Part shown: piece after piece, positions 1 through 12,969 of the stretch
Numbering within the stretch: position 1 is the stretch's first letter
Layout: every line of letters begins with the position of its first letter
Assembly (NCBI RefSeq): GCF_024679095.1
Contig: NW_026110530.1
Location: 645,001-709,000 of the forward strand
Length of the DNA: 64,000 nt
Source of the DNA: Eriocheir sinensis
Taxonomy: Eukaryota > Arthropoda > Malacostraca > Decapoda > Varunidae
Reading direction: 5' to 3'
The notes under the pieces: generated by a model
Told to the model about the DNA's origin: nothing
Databases searched by the model: none
What the model saw: the letters and a program-made list of their open reading frames with translations, nothing else
Program-made: the position numbers and the translations under genes

Positions 1-128
1 ATGTTATTTTTTTCCCCTCATATCCTCCCTGAGCAAGTGATGATTCATTGCGTGTGTGTGTGTGTGTGTGTGTGTGTTAATTGGAAGTAATGGTGCGTTG
101 GTGGTGTTGTCTTATACGGAGGAGGAGA

Positions 129-171
<43 letters not shown>

Positions 172-906
172 GGTAGTAGTGGTGGTGGTGGTAGTGGTGA
201 TGAAAGTGGTGGTGATGGTGGTGTTAGAACATATATTTGTGGTGGTGGTGGTGGTGATGGTGAAGGGAGTTGGCGCCATGACTCACAGACGCCAGACAAC
301 AGAGAGGGAGAGAGAGAGGGGAGGGGGAGGAGAGTAGGCACCCTTTTTCCTCTGCCTTATCATCCATTGTCAGTCTGGCAGCGTGTCTGTATTTGTGTTG
401 TCTGTGTGTGTCTGTCAGGCCGTCAATATGCGGGGGAGGGGAAGGGAAAGGGAAGTTGGAGATGGAGAGGGAAGAGGAGGAGGAAGTGAGAGAGAGGGGG
501 GAAAGGGAAGGATGGGAAAGGGTGCAGAAGAGGAAGGGTAGAGAAGGGATAGACTGTAGGAAAGTTGAGAGGCAAAGTTTGAGAAGGAAGAGGAGGAGGA
601 GGAGAAATAGAAGAGGGGAGAGGAGAGAAGAGAAGGGGAGGAACATGGATAGGGAAAGTGTAGTTAGAAGGAAGTAGGGGAGACTGTAGGAAAGGGGAGA
701 GGCAAAGTTTGAGAAGGAAGGGGAGGAGGAGAAGTAGAAGAGGGGAGAGGAGAGAAGGGAAGGGGAGGAACACATGGATAGGGAGAGTGTAGCTACAAAG
801 AAGAGGGGGAGACAAAGTTTGAGAAGGAGGAGGAGAAGTAGAGGAGAAGGAAAAGTATATGGAGGAGAAGGAAATAGAGAGAGAGGAAATAAGGAGAAAG
901 ACAGAC

Positions 907-946
<40 letters not shown>

Positions 947-1028
947 TATGGTGTGATGTGTCTCTGTCTGTCTGTCTGTCTGTCTGCCTGGGTGTCTGGG
1001 TGTCTGGCTGGCCGTGTGTCATTTGTTT

Positions 1029-1089
<61 letters not shown>

Positions 1090-1111
1090 CGACAGGTGTT
1101 GATATAGCACC

Positions 1112-1173
<62 letters not shown>

Positions 1174-1346
1174 TTATGTAGTGAAGAAAACGATGACTTA
1201 TTATGAGTAGGATTTTTTTTTTCTCTAACGGCACACACACACACACACACACACCAAGAAAGAAAACAACAAACAACAACGAAAAGAAGAATGAAGTACA
1301 AGAAAAAAGCGAGATATTGATTTTTTTATTATTTATTTTATTTTTT

Positions 1347-1405
<59 letters not shown>

Positions 1406-1930
1406 CGTTACTATTATTTATGTATTTATTTATTTATTTATTTATTTTTAGTTAAGAGATGTGATGGTGATGGTGGTGATAGTGGTGGTGGTGGTGGTGG
1501 TGGTGGTGATAGTGGTGGTGGTGGTGTCAGCCAGGATTTAATGACTATGGTGGTGGTTAGGAAACGTCATGGTGTTGCTTGCCTCTCTCTTCTCTTCGTG
1601 GTGGTGATGATAGTGGTGGTGGTGGTGGTGGTGATAGTGGTGGTGGTGGTGGTGTCAGCCAGGATTTAATGACTATGGTGGTGGTTAGGAAACGTCATGG
1701 TGTTGCTTGCCTCTCTCTTCTCTTCGTGGTGGTGATGATAGTGGTGGTGGTGGTGGTGGTGATGATAGTGGTGGTGGTGGTGATGGTCCCGCCTCAGGCA
1801 CGGACCACGGCGTCGCTGGGGTCACTGTGCCCTCCTAGTGGAACACACACACACGCACACACACACACACAAACACTAACTGTATCTATCTCTCTATATG
1901 TCTAAAGATACAACCTACTACTACTACTAT

Positions 1931-1989
<59 letters not shown>

Positions 1990-2230
1990 TAACCACTACC
2001 ACAATTATGAGGAAGAAAGAGAAAGAGAAGGAGGAGGAAAAAAAAAGGAAGAAAAAAAAAAAGAGAACCACCACTACCACCATCACCACCACCACCATAA
2101 CACCACACAATTTTAATTAAGATAGCAACAACCACACACCCATATACGGAGGGAAGGAGGAGGAGGAGGAGGAGGAGGAGGAGGAGGAGGAAGAGAAACA
2201 GGTAGGTAGGTAGGGGCCCTGTCACCTGTA
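1..2230. repeat. microsatellite and purine-rich block
   Basis: GT tract 52-78, ATT 132-172 and TGG runs to about 260. Nearly pure purine DNA lies at about 430-900. Next are GA at about 911-944, TCTG at 965-988, CT at about 1031-1086, GA at 1114-1170, CA at about 1233-1254 and ATT at 1356-1405. A GTGGTGATGATAGTGG minisatellite with two copies of a ~120-bp unit lies at 1460-1790, then ACT at about 1917-1989 and AGG at 2155-2190. All open frames here are low-complexity. No gene. Confidence 0.9.
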
Positions 2231-3261
2231 GCTAATTGGGCATGGTAAGACCCCATTCAGCTTCCCATACCCAGACCATTAAGACCCTTGAACAAATTGC
2301 TGTTATGCTTCTGTTATGCTTGAGTCGAGGAAGTGAGTTGTTTGATATTGATTTGTTTTTTCTTATATATTTTATTTTATACTTCAGTGGTGACAGGCTA
2401 TTTATTTATCTATTTATTTTTATTTTATTTAATGTACTCGCAGCCGTTCTTTTTCTCCCATTTTCCCTTTTTTTTTTTTTTTTTTTTTTTTTGTTGTTGT
2501 TGTCTTTCCTCTTGTTCTTGTTCTTCTTTTTCTTCTACGTTCGGCCTGTTGCACCAGTAGGCTACGTTGATGGGCCCACAGCTTTTTTGTCCCAACCCGT
2601 TCGTGGCTCAGGCAAGTGTTTACAGTGGTGCCATCTTGCTTGGCTCATGCTACCCCCCCCCCCGGAACTAATCTTTGCTCAACTTTTGAGAGTTTGGCTA
2701 CAGTCCGGATTGATAGGTGCTCTTCAGGACAGCATGTGGGTAGTTTTAAACCACTCGGGGATTATTGAGAGCTGTCATCTTGTAGCGGGGGGTGGGAGAT
2801 GCTGGGTGAAGATCGTGGGTGTTTCAGTAGTGTCGTGGTGGCTGGCTGGGTGAAGCGGGGTAGTGCGGGGTTGCCTTGGAGAGACTGGTTAAGGCCGTGT
2901 CTCCTGCAGCAGTGTCTAGGTGGAAGGGTGTATGATACGTGGCAGGGGACTCGTGTGTGTGGGTCGGTCCGCTACTAGAGGTTGTTGCTCCTCCCTGCAC
3001 CACGCCGACCGCTGGACTGAGCAGAGAGCAAAGCAAGACAGCAACCAACGCCCCGGAGCAGGTCGGGGCCGCCAGCTGGTGTGACTGGCTGGTTGGGCGG
3101 CGTTGGGCAGGGAGAGGAAGGAGGGAGGCAGGGAGGGAGCAGTCGGTTCATTGGCTGGCCGTGAATATTGTGGTGAGACGCGATGCCCCACGTGGGTGTA
3201 AGACAGTCAGGGTGGTATTGTCAGCTGCTCCCACCCCTCACACCAACTGTTTCCAAAGGCC
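2231..3261. other. noncoding DNA, no gene seen
   Basis: AT- and T-rich (T26 at about 2469) and then mixed sequence with GC-rich stretches. The frames open here have no domain. Confidence 0.35.
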
Positions 3262-3400
3262 AAAAGGAGGTTAATCGAGTTCTAATGAGTGTTCTTTTAA
3301 GTTCACGGTACAGAAGGCGGCTCAGACTACCACCAGGGTCATAAATGTACCCCTGGAAATGCCTGGAAAGTACGTGTTTTTGGGCGTAGAAATGTTTAAA
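3262..3400 (-). repeat. repeat A copy (reverse)
   Basis: Reverse-complement match to the family seen at 11.8-12.9 kb: GTTCTAATGAGTGTTCTTTT, GGTACAGAAG, CCACCAGGGTCATAAA, CCTGGAAATGCC. Confidence 0.75.
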
Positions 3401-4193
3401 AATATGGCCCTCGGTCCTTTAAACATTCTTATGTCAGTTCACTCTTTAGATTGTAGATTATTGCACCACGGATGTTTTAGGAGGGACCTATTCTACTCAT
3501 CTATCTCTATTTCTACTACTCTACGTATAGAAATCCATGTGTTATCAGTTCTAAGTATGTTATAACCTACCCAAACCCACCTTATACTCCCCATCAACAG
3601 TATTTTAATTAACAACAGCCCTTTCCTAACGCCCTCTTCCTCTCTCTCCGTCTGGTGTTAGTGTACTCCATCCTGCTCAGACAATAAAATAAATACTTAA
3701 ATTCCATCCTCACCTGCCCTGACTTATACGTGTAAGAATCCTGTACATACCATTCCATATGTTGTCAGTTATACCCATGATACAGCCTACCCAATTCCAC
3801 CTCTAATTCCTTATCATCCTTAGAATACCCTCAAACGTTGTCTATTTCCTCCTGCATGATGCTTTCTTCAGACATGACTTGGCAACACTGGCGGCGAGCG
3901 AGCTTCATCCTGGACAGGTGGCGGGTACGCGGGAGAGAGACAAGGCGGTGTGGGTGTAGTAGGCGCCGGGATAGACAGTGTTGAGGGCAGGCAGGCAAGC
4001 AGGCAGGGAGGCAAGGAGACAGCTGGTGTGAGGGAGGAGTTCTTACATGCAGTTGCCGATACACTTTTCCTTTCTCGCTTTGTACAAGACAACCCAAGGC
4101 AAAAAATTCACCTCCCTCCCTCTCTCGGTCGCTTCCTCTCTCTTTTCTTTTTCTTTATTTATTTTTACATCTTACATATTGCAATTAAATACG

Positions 4194-4282
<89 letters not shown>

Positions 4283-5270
4283 TTGTCTCTTTCCCTCTTC
4301 CTCTCCGTATTGTGTCTAAGATTTTCACAAAGTACTAATGTTGTCTGAAGGCTGAAGGGGAGTCGTGTACTTGCAATCAGGCTTACACTACCTCTTCCTC
4401 CGCCTCCCACGCTTTATATAAGACGTTCTAAGGCGTCCAGATATAGTCTAGCATTCTATTGTGTCTTAAGATCGTCAGAAAGTACTACTAATGGTGTCTG
4501 AGGGCTGAAGAGGAGTCGTGTAGTTGCAATCAGCCTTACACTACCTCCTCCTTCTCCTCCTACACTCTATATAAGACGTTCTAAGGCTTCCAAAATTAAA
4601 GTCTGGCATTCTGTTGTGTTTTTAGCTCGTCACAAAGTACGACACCTTACGTAACTCGTCCTGTGGCTAAGTAAACAATAACAGCAACCTTCCTTGACTC
4701 ATTCAGTTCTTTGTTTATACCTTGAGTCATTCAGTTTGTCTATACCTCGTGAGTCATTTACTTCGTCTTTACCTCGTGAGCCATTTACTTCGTCTATACT
4801 CTAAGTCATTCCTTTTGTCTATATCTTACGTCATTCGGGTCTTCGTCTGTACCTTGAGAGTCGTTCACTTCATCTATACTTTGAGTCATTCACTTCGTCT
4901 ATACCTGGTGAGCCAATTGCTTCTTCGTCTATACTCTAAGTCATTCCTTTTGTCTATATCTTACGTCACTCAGGTCTTCGTCTGTACCCTGGGAGTCATT
5001 CATTTCATCTATACCTTGAGCCATTCACTTCGTCTATACTCTAAGTCATTCCTTTTGTCTATACCTTACGTCATTCGGGTCTTCGTCTGTACCCTGAGAG
5101 TCATTCACTTCTCTATCCACCGTCACAGCGTCCGCGTTCCCTCTATAGCCCTGCACAGACCTATGCACTGCTGGCTCGGGGAGGGAAGGAACTGACAGAG
5201 GGAGGGACAGCCAAGCATATCAGGACATACATGAGGAGGCTTGGAGAACAGGCGAGCAGTCAGACCCACA
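3401..5270. repeat. CT tract, ~150-bp duplication and ~25-bp minisatellite
   Basis: 3401-4190 is unremarkable noncoding DNA. A CT tract fills about 4197-4279. Two ~150-bp copies sharing TACTAATG and TATATAAGACGTTCTAAGGC lie at 4310-4620. A degenerate 24-26-bp minisatellite (GAGTCATTCACTTCGTCTAT) runs from about 4690 to 5110. No gene. Confidence 0.8.
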
Positions 5271-6043
5271 GACACGTAACGCTAGGCACTCTACTCTTGT
5301 CCTGGAAGGGGAGGGAGAAGATGGGATGTACTCTGAAGGGAAGGGGATGAATGAGAGGGAGAGGAAGAGAAAGGGAAGGAGAAGCAGAAGATGAGGGAGA
5401 GAATAGAAGGGCGTATCTATCCTCGGGTGGAAGAAAGAGGAGCAGAAGAGAACAGACAGAAGGGAAGGAAAGATGGAAGAAGGAAAAACAAAGAAGGGGA
5501 GAAATACAAAGAAAGGAGGAATAAGTGAAAAAGAAAGATGGAAGGAGAACTAATAGAGAGGAGGAAGAGAGAGAGACAGAGAGAGAGGGGGGGGGAGGGG
5601 GGGTACAGAAGACTTTGAAGACACAAGCCAAATCAGTGAAGGAAGGTCGTGCAAGGGGCGTGGTGGTGGTGGTAGTGATGGAGGTGGTGGTGGTGGTGGC
5701 TGAAAACTAGGTCACGGGGATGGATGGGGTACGAAAGAAGGGAGGGAGGGAGCGTAAAATAGGTCAACCCCCCCCCCCCCTCGCTTGCTCGCTTGTCTGT
5801 CTAATGTATTGGTGTGAAAAATGTTTGTGTTTTGTGTGTGGGAGTTTTTTGGTGAGCCTGTCTTGGTCTTCTTCTTGTTCTTGATCTTGTTATTCTTGTT
5901 GTTGTTGTTGTTGTTGATCTTTTGGTGTTGTTGTTTTTTATCTTCTTTCAGTGTTACTTCTGCTTCTCTTCTCTTTATTCTTCTTTTTTTTTTTCGTACT
6001 TCATCTTCACTTCTATTTCTCCATCATCATCTTCTTCATCTTC

Positions 6044-6098
<55 letters not shown>

Positions 6099-6486
6099 CA
6101 CACCACTGCAACTTCTACTTCTCAAAATATGTAAACGACCTTCATCTGTTAAGTAACTTTTTGAAGACCTGTCATTATTTCATTGGTCCATACAACCACA
6201 ACCACCACCACCACCACTACTACTACTACAACCATCACTACAACCACTACTACTACAACCACCACTACTATTATTACTACTACTACCACTACCACTACCA
6301 CCATGTCTGAGATTTGTTTGTTTTAAAAGTCTTTCCTTGTTTTCTTTTTTTTTCTTTTTTGGATTCATTTGTCTTCTCTCGATTCACTGGTGGAGGGGAA
6401 GGGAGGGGGGGGGTACGGGGATTCGAACCCATGTCTGCAAGAAGTGGGTCAGCCAGGCGTGGAGTTTGAGCTTGGGCCGGGTCCGT

Positions 6487-6558
<72 letters not shown>

Positions 6559-6594
6559 ATTGAAGGAAAGCAAAGGAATGGAAAGGAAAGGAAA

Positions 6595-6690
<96 letters not shown>

Positions 6691-6695
6691 CTGGT

Positions 6696-6734
<39 letters not shown>

Positions 6735-7155
6735 AGTTGGTTGGTCATTGATTATTTGATAGGCCAGAGACGAAGGGAAGGGAAGGGGAGAAGGGAAGGG
6801 CTGTGATGGGATTGTAGGGCCTAGGCTGGGTTGGGCTATGAAAAAGGGGAGGGGAAGGAAGGGAAGGGAGGGAGAAGCGCTGTACTTTGAAGGGAAGGGA
6901 AATGAAGGAGAGGGAAGGGAAGGGAGAGACAGAAAGAAAAAAAAGGGAAGAGAAAGGCAGAGGAAGAAAGGGAAGTAGAGGAAAACGAAGAGAAAGAAGA
7001 AGAGGGGAGGGAATAGAGGAGAGAAAAGATGAAGGAAAGGAAGAGAAGGGAACTTAAAGGGAGAAGAAGGAAGGGAAAATTAAGAGAACTAAAGGACAAT
7101 GGAAGGAAAGGAAGAGAAGAGAAGAAAAAGAAAGGAGGAGGAGGAGGAGGAAAGA

Positions 7156-7236
<81 letters not shown>

Positions 7237-8330
7237 GAAAGAGCTGTGAAAGAGAGAGAAGTAGAGAAGTAGGAAAGTAGAGAGGAAGGGAAGGGAAGAG
7301 GAGGATCAGAGAAATTAAGTGAAGGGTAGGGCGAAGAGGAGGAGGAGGAGGTTGGTCATCAGGTTCGGGTTTTTTGGTTGGTCTGTGGTTGACGGTCGTT
7401 GGCTTTTAGTAATGTGGAGTGTGGTGGTGGTGGTGGTGGGCCTGCCCTTTTAACTTACTTTTTTCCTTTCATCTTTTTTTTCATCTAACTTATTTTTTTT
7501 CTTATATTTATTTATTTCAGTTTTTTTCTGTATTTATTTGGTGGACTTTCTTTTTTTTTTACTTCCTTCTTTTTTTCATCTAACTCCATATTTTCTTTTC
7601 TTTATTTATTTCTATTTTTTTTCTTTCTTTATTCGGTGGACTTTCCTTTATTTTTCCTTTTTTCTTTCATCTTTTTTTTCATCTAACTCCATTTTTTCTT
7701 TTATTTATTCATTTCTATTCTTTTCTTTATTTATTTGGTGGACTTTTCTTTTTTTTCCCTTTTTTCTTTCTCTTTTTCTCAACTGATTCTTTTTTTTCTA
7801 TTGTCATTTATTTACTTATTTTATTTGACCTTCCTTTCTTTCATTTTTTTTTTTTTTTTTTTTTTTTTGCTTCTACTTAATTTTCTCGGCTTTTATTTTT
7901 TATTTTTGGAACATTGTTTTCCTTTCCTTTTCTTTTAACTCCATCTTTTTCCTTGCTCTTTGCCATTTCTTGTTCCTCTTCCTTTTCTTCCTCTCCTCCT
8001 TCATATCATTTTACTTACTTTTACTAGCATTCTTCTTGTCCTCTACTACTACTACTACTGCTACTACTACTACTACTACTACTACTGCTATACAACCACA
8101 ACAACAACTACTGTCACCACCCCTACGACAACTACCCTTCCCTTCCCTTCCCTGACTGACTGACTGACTCGCTTTCACCAATGAGGTCTTCCGGCGTCTA
8201 CTACCAACCCTCCCGCACTCCCTTCCCTTCCTTGGTCTCTCCCTCGGTCCGGTCTCGCCTCCGCTAGTCAAGGCCGCTAGACCGCTGATGGATGGGCCAA
8301 TAACCGCTGCGGGCATGAAAGCTCTCCTCA
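5271..8330. repeat. purine/pyrimidine tracts and microsatellites
   Basis: Purine-rich 5280-5600; a run of about 14 C near 5767; TTG/TTC-rich 5860-6040; TAC about 6043-6097; CAC/TAC 6190-6300. GA lies at about 6490-6555 and 6599-6686, and CA at about 6698-6732. Purine-rich 6770-7330 contains GA at about 7159-7232. T-rich pyrimidine DNA at 7440-8040 has a ~105-bp unit (TTATTTGGTGGACTTTC) repeated about three times. TAC 8041-8085. No gene. Confidence 0.85.
6375..6487 (-). mobile_element. possible tRNA-like SINE remnant
   Basis: The minus strand has ATGGGTTCGAATCCCCGTAC (about 6415-6434), a perfect RNA polymerase III B-box context. No convincing A box or acceptor stem is seen upstream, so it is not a tRNA gene; a decayed tRNA-derived SINE head is the likeliest source. 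GA repeats abut it. Confidence 0.4.
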
Positions 8331-8439
8331 CATGCAGGGTTTAGGCAGCTGCCCGCACTGGTGTAATTGGTCCTACTGTCCTGGCAAGCTGAAGGGGGTG
8401 AGAGAGAGAGAGAGAGAGAGGGAGGGGGGGGGGATGAGA

Positions 8440-8473
<34 letters not shown>

Positions 8474-9061
8474 CTCATTCCTCCTCCTCCTCCTCCTCTT
8501 GTTCTTCTTTAATTTTTCTTTCTTCGACTTCTGCTTCTTCCTCCTCCTCTTATTAATCTTTCTTTCTTCGTCTTCTTCTTCCTCTTCTTCTTCTTCTTCT
8601 GCTTCTGCTTCGTCTTCTTCTTTTCCTTCTCCTCCTACTTCTCATTTTTCCGCTTCCTCTCCCTCCTCTTATTCTTCTCTTTTTGTTTTGTTTGTCATCT
8701 TTCTTCTTCTTTTTTCTTCTCTTCCATGACATTATAACCATATTTCGATCACTGTTAGAATGGATGCAACTCTAGGTGACTGATATGCTTCCAAGACCAA
8801 GACCAAGCTTTTCGTCCTTTGTTGCATCCATTCTCTATAGTAGCCTTGATGGGGGACTTGTAGGGCATTAGACAGGGTTAGCGTGGACCCTTAAACCCCT
8901 CGTATAATCACTACTACACGCAAGTACATCCTCGTTAGTACCAGATAAAACATGACTAACTGTTATCACTACTACAACAACTACTACTACTGCTACTGCT
9001 GTCATTATACGTGTTAGCGTTAGATAAGACAAGATTCGTTTGTATATTATAACTACTACTT

Positions 9062-9099
<38 letters not shown>

Positions 9100-9171
9100 G
9101 CCACAACCAACACCAGCTTCGAGTGTGCTAAAAATAGGAATAGGAAGGAAGGGAAGGTGATGGATGGAGTC

Positions 9172-9210
<39 letters not shown>

Positions 9211-9326
9211 ATCAGAAGGCTACCATCGTAATCCTGAGTGAATCCTGAGTACCAAGTAGCAAGAGGTATTGAGTGAATGGAGGAATTGGTACGTTAGGTT
9301 AAGTTAGCTTCTATAGGTGACAGGCG

Positions 9327-9390
<64 letters not shown>

Positions 9391-9506
9391 ATTAGAAGGC
9401 TACCATCGTAATCCTGAATGAATCCTGAGTACCAAGTAGCAAGAGGTATTGAGTGAATGGAGGAATTGGTAAGTTAGGTTAAGTTAGCTTCTATAGGTGA
9501 CAGGCG

Positions 9507-9553
<47 letters not shown>

Positions 9554-9952
9554 ACTTGTGCAACCGAGCGTGTGCGTGGGCGGTGATTTGTGACGCGTGC
9601 ACACACACACACACACAGTCACACACACACGCACACGCACACCAAAACAATATATTACCATCATCTCGAAGGACCCTAAACACACACACACACACACACT
9701 CAGACCAAAGATTTATAACGCGAGTATATACAAGATAAGACAGAAGCCATAGGTGTAAGTACATGCGACTTACTATCAAAGCTTCTTGTCGCTGAGGAAG
9801 AGGAAGAGGAGGAGGAGGAGGAGGAGGAGGTGAACCGTTACTATGTGCGTGCAAATAATCGAGGTTCATCAAATTTCCCTAACCACATGATATCATTTTC
9901 ATTCATTGCCCTCACGACCTAATTTTGAAGGCTTTTGACAGTTCTACAAGGC

Positions 9953-9985
<33 letters not shown>

Positions 9986-10204
9986 GGAAGCAGAAAACAT
10001 AAAAGGATAGAGAGTAAGATAGTTCTATTTAGTTCAAAGAAAATTGATTATAGATATGAAGGTTTTATGTCAGAGAGAGAGAGAGAGAGAGTTAAAGGAC
10101 GAAGCATTGCATGGGAGGAAGGGAGGGAGGGAAGGAGAGAGTGAGGGAGAGAGAAGGTTAAAGTAGGTATTGCAAGATAGGAAGGGAGGGAACGAATATT
10201 GAAG
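8331..10204. repeat. GT/CTT microsatellites and a duplicated GT-spacer unit
   Basis: CTC/CTT-rich 8480-8720; ACT tracts near 8980 and 9070. GT tracts at about 9172-9208, 9329-9388 and 9509-9551 separate two near-identical ~120-bp spacers (GAAGGCTACCATCGTAATCC; GGTTAAGTTAGCTTCTATAG). CA runs 9600-9700; GAG 9798-9830. No gene. Confidence 0.85.
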
Positions 10205-11130
10205 CTCTGGAGGAGGAGGAGGAAAATAGGGAACTAGAACCATAAGACAGTGCAAGAAAAAGATGAGAAGCTTTTGCAAGATAAAGAGTAGGAGAAGGAG
10301 AAGGAGGAGGAGGAGGAGGAGGAGGAAAATAGGGAACTAGAACCATAAGACAGTGCAAGAAAAGATGAGAAGCTTTTGCAAGATAAAGAGTAGGAGAAGG
10401 AGAAGGAGGAGGAGGAGGAGGAGGAAAATAGGGAACTAGAACCATAAGACAGTTCAAGAAAAGATGAGAAGCTTTTGCAAGATAAAGAGTAGGAGAATAA
10501 GGAGAAGGAGGAGGAGGAAGTGAGTAAGTGCATAAGCTTAAGAGACGAGTAGCTCCTCCCTTTTCCTGCTAAGAACCACGGCATGTACAAGGACTGTCTG
10601 TGGTTGGGTTTCCTTCTCTTTCCTTCTCTTTCCTTCTCTGCTTACAACCTTACCAGATCATCGTATGCAACGTAACCTAACATACTCCCCTATTACCAAG
10701 ACTATCGATTTATTATTATTATTATTAGTAGTAGTAGATGTACAGCAAACTTATAACACACATAGCCTAACGGAACCGAGCCTATCCCTTTATCAAACAA
10801 GACTATCTATTTCTCTATCATTTCCAGACTCCAAAACTGTCGTACAACTTACATAGCCTAACATAACCTAGCCTATCCCTTTATCAAATAAGACCATCTA
10901 TTTCTCTATCATTTCCAGACTCCAAAACTGTCGTACAACTCACATAGCCTAAAATAACCTAGCCTATCCCTTTATCAAACAAGACTATCTATTTCTCTAT
11001 CATTTCCAGACTCCAAAACTGTTGTACCCACACCAATAACGATATTCCAATCCAAGTCATTGCTAAAACCGTGAACCAATGAATGTTTTTTGCAATAGTT
11101 ATGAGGTGAAAGACGGGGAAATAGTGTTCT
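10205..11130. repeat. two short tandem arrays (~105-110 bp units)
   Basis: 10205-10500: three units with AGCTTTTGCAAGATAAAGAG and GGGAACTAGAACCATAAGAC. 10690-11030: three units with CTATCCCTTTATCAAA and CTATCATTTCCAGACTCC. Confidence 0.85.
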
Positions 11131-11189
11131 AAGTATTACCTGGCCTGTAATTTTTTTGGGGGAGGGGGGGGGGGCTATTATATGGACTA

Positions 11190-12935
11190 TTTTATGATTC
11201 CAGTGAGAGTTTTACCCGACTTCTGCATCTTGAACGGGAAAAAAACACCCATGAAAACCCGAGACCTTTAAAATATGGACCTCTCGTAGAAGTTGCTGTG
11301 ATTTCCAAGGACTGTTTTGTGGTCCTAGTGATAGTTTTACCCGACTTATGCATCTTGAACGGGAAAATCACCCATGAAAACCCGGTTAATATACTCTGTG
11401 GCCTTGGGAAATTGTCTAATGGTAGCCCGAGACCTTTAAAAATTTGGACCTGACGTTGCATCCCATATTCGAGGTGGTGGTGGTGGTAGTGGTTGGTGTT
11501 TTTCGTAGTACTAATACAGACAGGGCACTCAAGACAGCCAGACCCAGAGGAGAGTATAGAGACAAGCACAGTTCAGAGCAGTGCCAGGAACCGAACGAAC
11601 TCTATAAGGAAGGAAGAGTTCATGCATATTCAGTAGGCTAGTCGTGGTGGTGATGGTGGTTCGTGCCTTGCCTACTGTTGATGTTATTACTGTTGTAGGA
11701 AAGAAGTATACAAATATACCCCTATGCTATTAATACTGATAATATTCATAATCGATAATAATAAAAAATGGACGTATGTGTTTGGGCGTCGAAATGTCTG
11801 AAGGTCATTCGGCGGCCAAGCACATAATTTGACAAGGCTTTCGTAGGAGTTTGTGAGCATTTCCATGGATAGTTTTATGACCCTGGTATAAGTTTGACCC
11901 TTCTTCTGTACCGTGAACCTAAGAAAACGCTCATTATAACCCGACTGATCTCCTTTTTCGGCCTTTGGAATTAGTTATGTGAGGGGTGGAGGCTTTCATG
12001 GGAGTAGCGGGCATTTCCAGACGCAGTTTCATGACCCTGGTGTAAGTTTGACCCTTCTTCTGTACCGTGAACCTAAGAAAACACTCATTATAACCCGACT
12101 GATCTCCATTTCTGGCTTTGGAATTAGTTATGTGAGGGGTGGAGGCTTTCATGGGAGTAGCGGGCATTTCCAGACGCAGTTTCATGACCCTGGTGTAAGT
12201 TTGACCCTTCTTCTGTACCATGAACCTAAGAAAACACTCATTATAACCCGACTGATCTCCATTTCTGGCTTTGGAATTAGTTATGTGAGGGGTGGAGGCT
12301 TTCATGGGAGTAGCGGGCATTTCCAGACGCAGTTTCATGACCCTGGTGTAAGTTTGACCCTTCCTCTGTACCATGAACCTAAGAAAACACTCATTAGAAC
12401 CAGACTGATCTCCTTTTTCGGCCTTTGGAATTAGTTATGTGAGGGGTGGAGGCTTTCATGGGAGTAGCGGGCATTTCCAGGGACAGTTTCATGACCCTGG
12501 TGTAAGTTTGACCCTTCCTCTGTACCATGAACCTAAGAAAACACTCATTAGAACCAGACTGATCTCCTTTTTCGGCCTTTGGAATTAGTTATGTGAGGGA
12601 TGGAGGCTTTCATGGGAGTAGCGGGCATTTCCAGGGACAGTTTAATGACCCTGGTGTAAGTTTGACCCTTCTTCTGTACCATGAACCTAAGAAAACACTC
12701 ATTATAACCCGACTGATCTCCTTTTTCGGCCTTTGGAATTAGTTATGTGAGGGGTGCATGGCGGCGTCTGAGGCATTTATTTGACAAGGCTTTCATGGGA
12801 GTTTGGGGCATTTCCAGACGCAATTTCATGACCCTGGTGTAAGTTTGACCCTTCTTCTGTACCGTGAACCTAAGAAAACACTCATTCTAACCCTCCTTTG
12901 TGGCCTTTGAAAGTTGTTATGTGAGGGTTGCATGG
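11190..12935 (+). repeat. repeat A copies and a 153-bp tandem array of repeat A
   Basis: Two diverged copies lie at 11190-11450. From about 11800 to 12900, units with TTAGTTATGTGAGG start at 11971, 12124, 12277, 12431, 12585 and 12739, a period of 153-154 bp. Each has GGCATTTCCAG, TTTCATGACCCTGGTGTAAG, TTCTGTACCGTGAACC and ACACTCATTATAACCCGACTG. Single copies occur elsewhere, so the array is a local tandem expansion of a dispersed family. A 153-bp period keeps frames open on both strands. Confidence 0.9.
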
Positions 12936-12969
12936 CGGCGTCTGAGGATACCGTCCCAGTTCAGTATTC

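Noticed and set aside
224..1110. Several Ser/Leu-, Arg/Glu- or Lys-rich open frames at the left end.
   Set aside because: Translations of GA/CT microsatellites and purine tracts in all frames.
11934..12434. Long repetitive open frames on both strands (146 and 151 codons).
   Set aside because: They are read through the 153-bp array; a period divisible by three keeps any open frame open. No domain, and copies elsewhere are broken.
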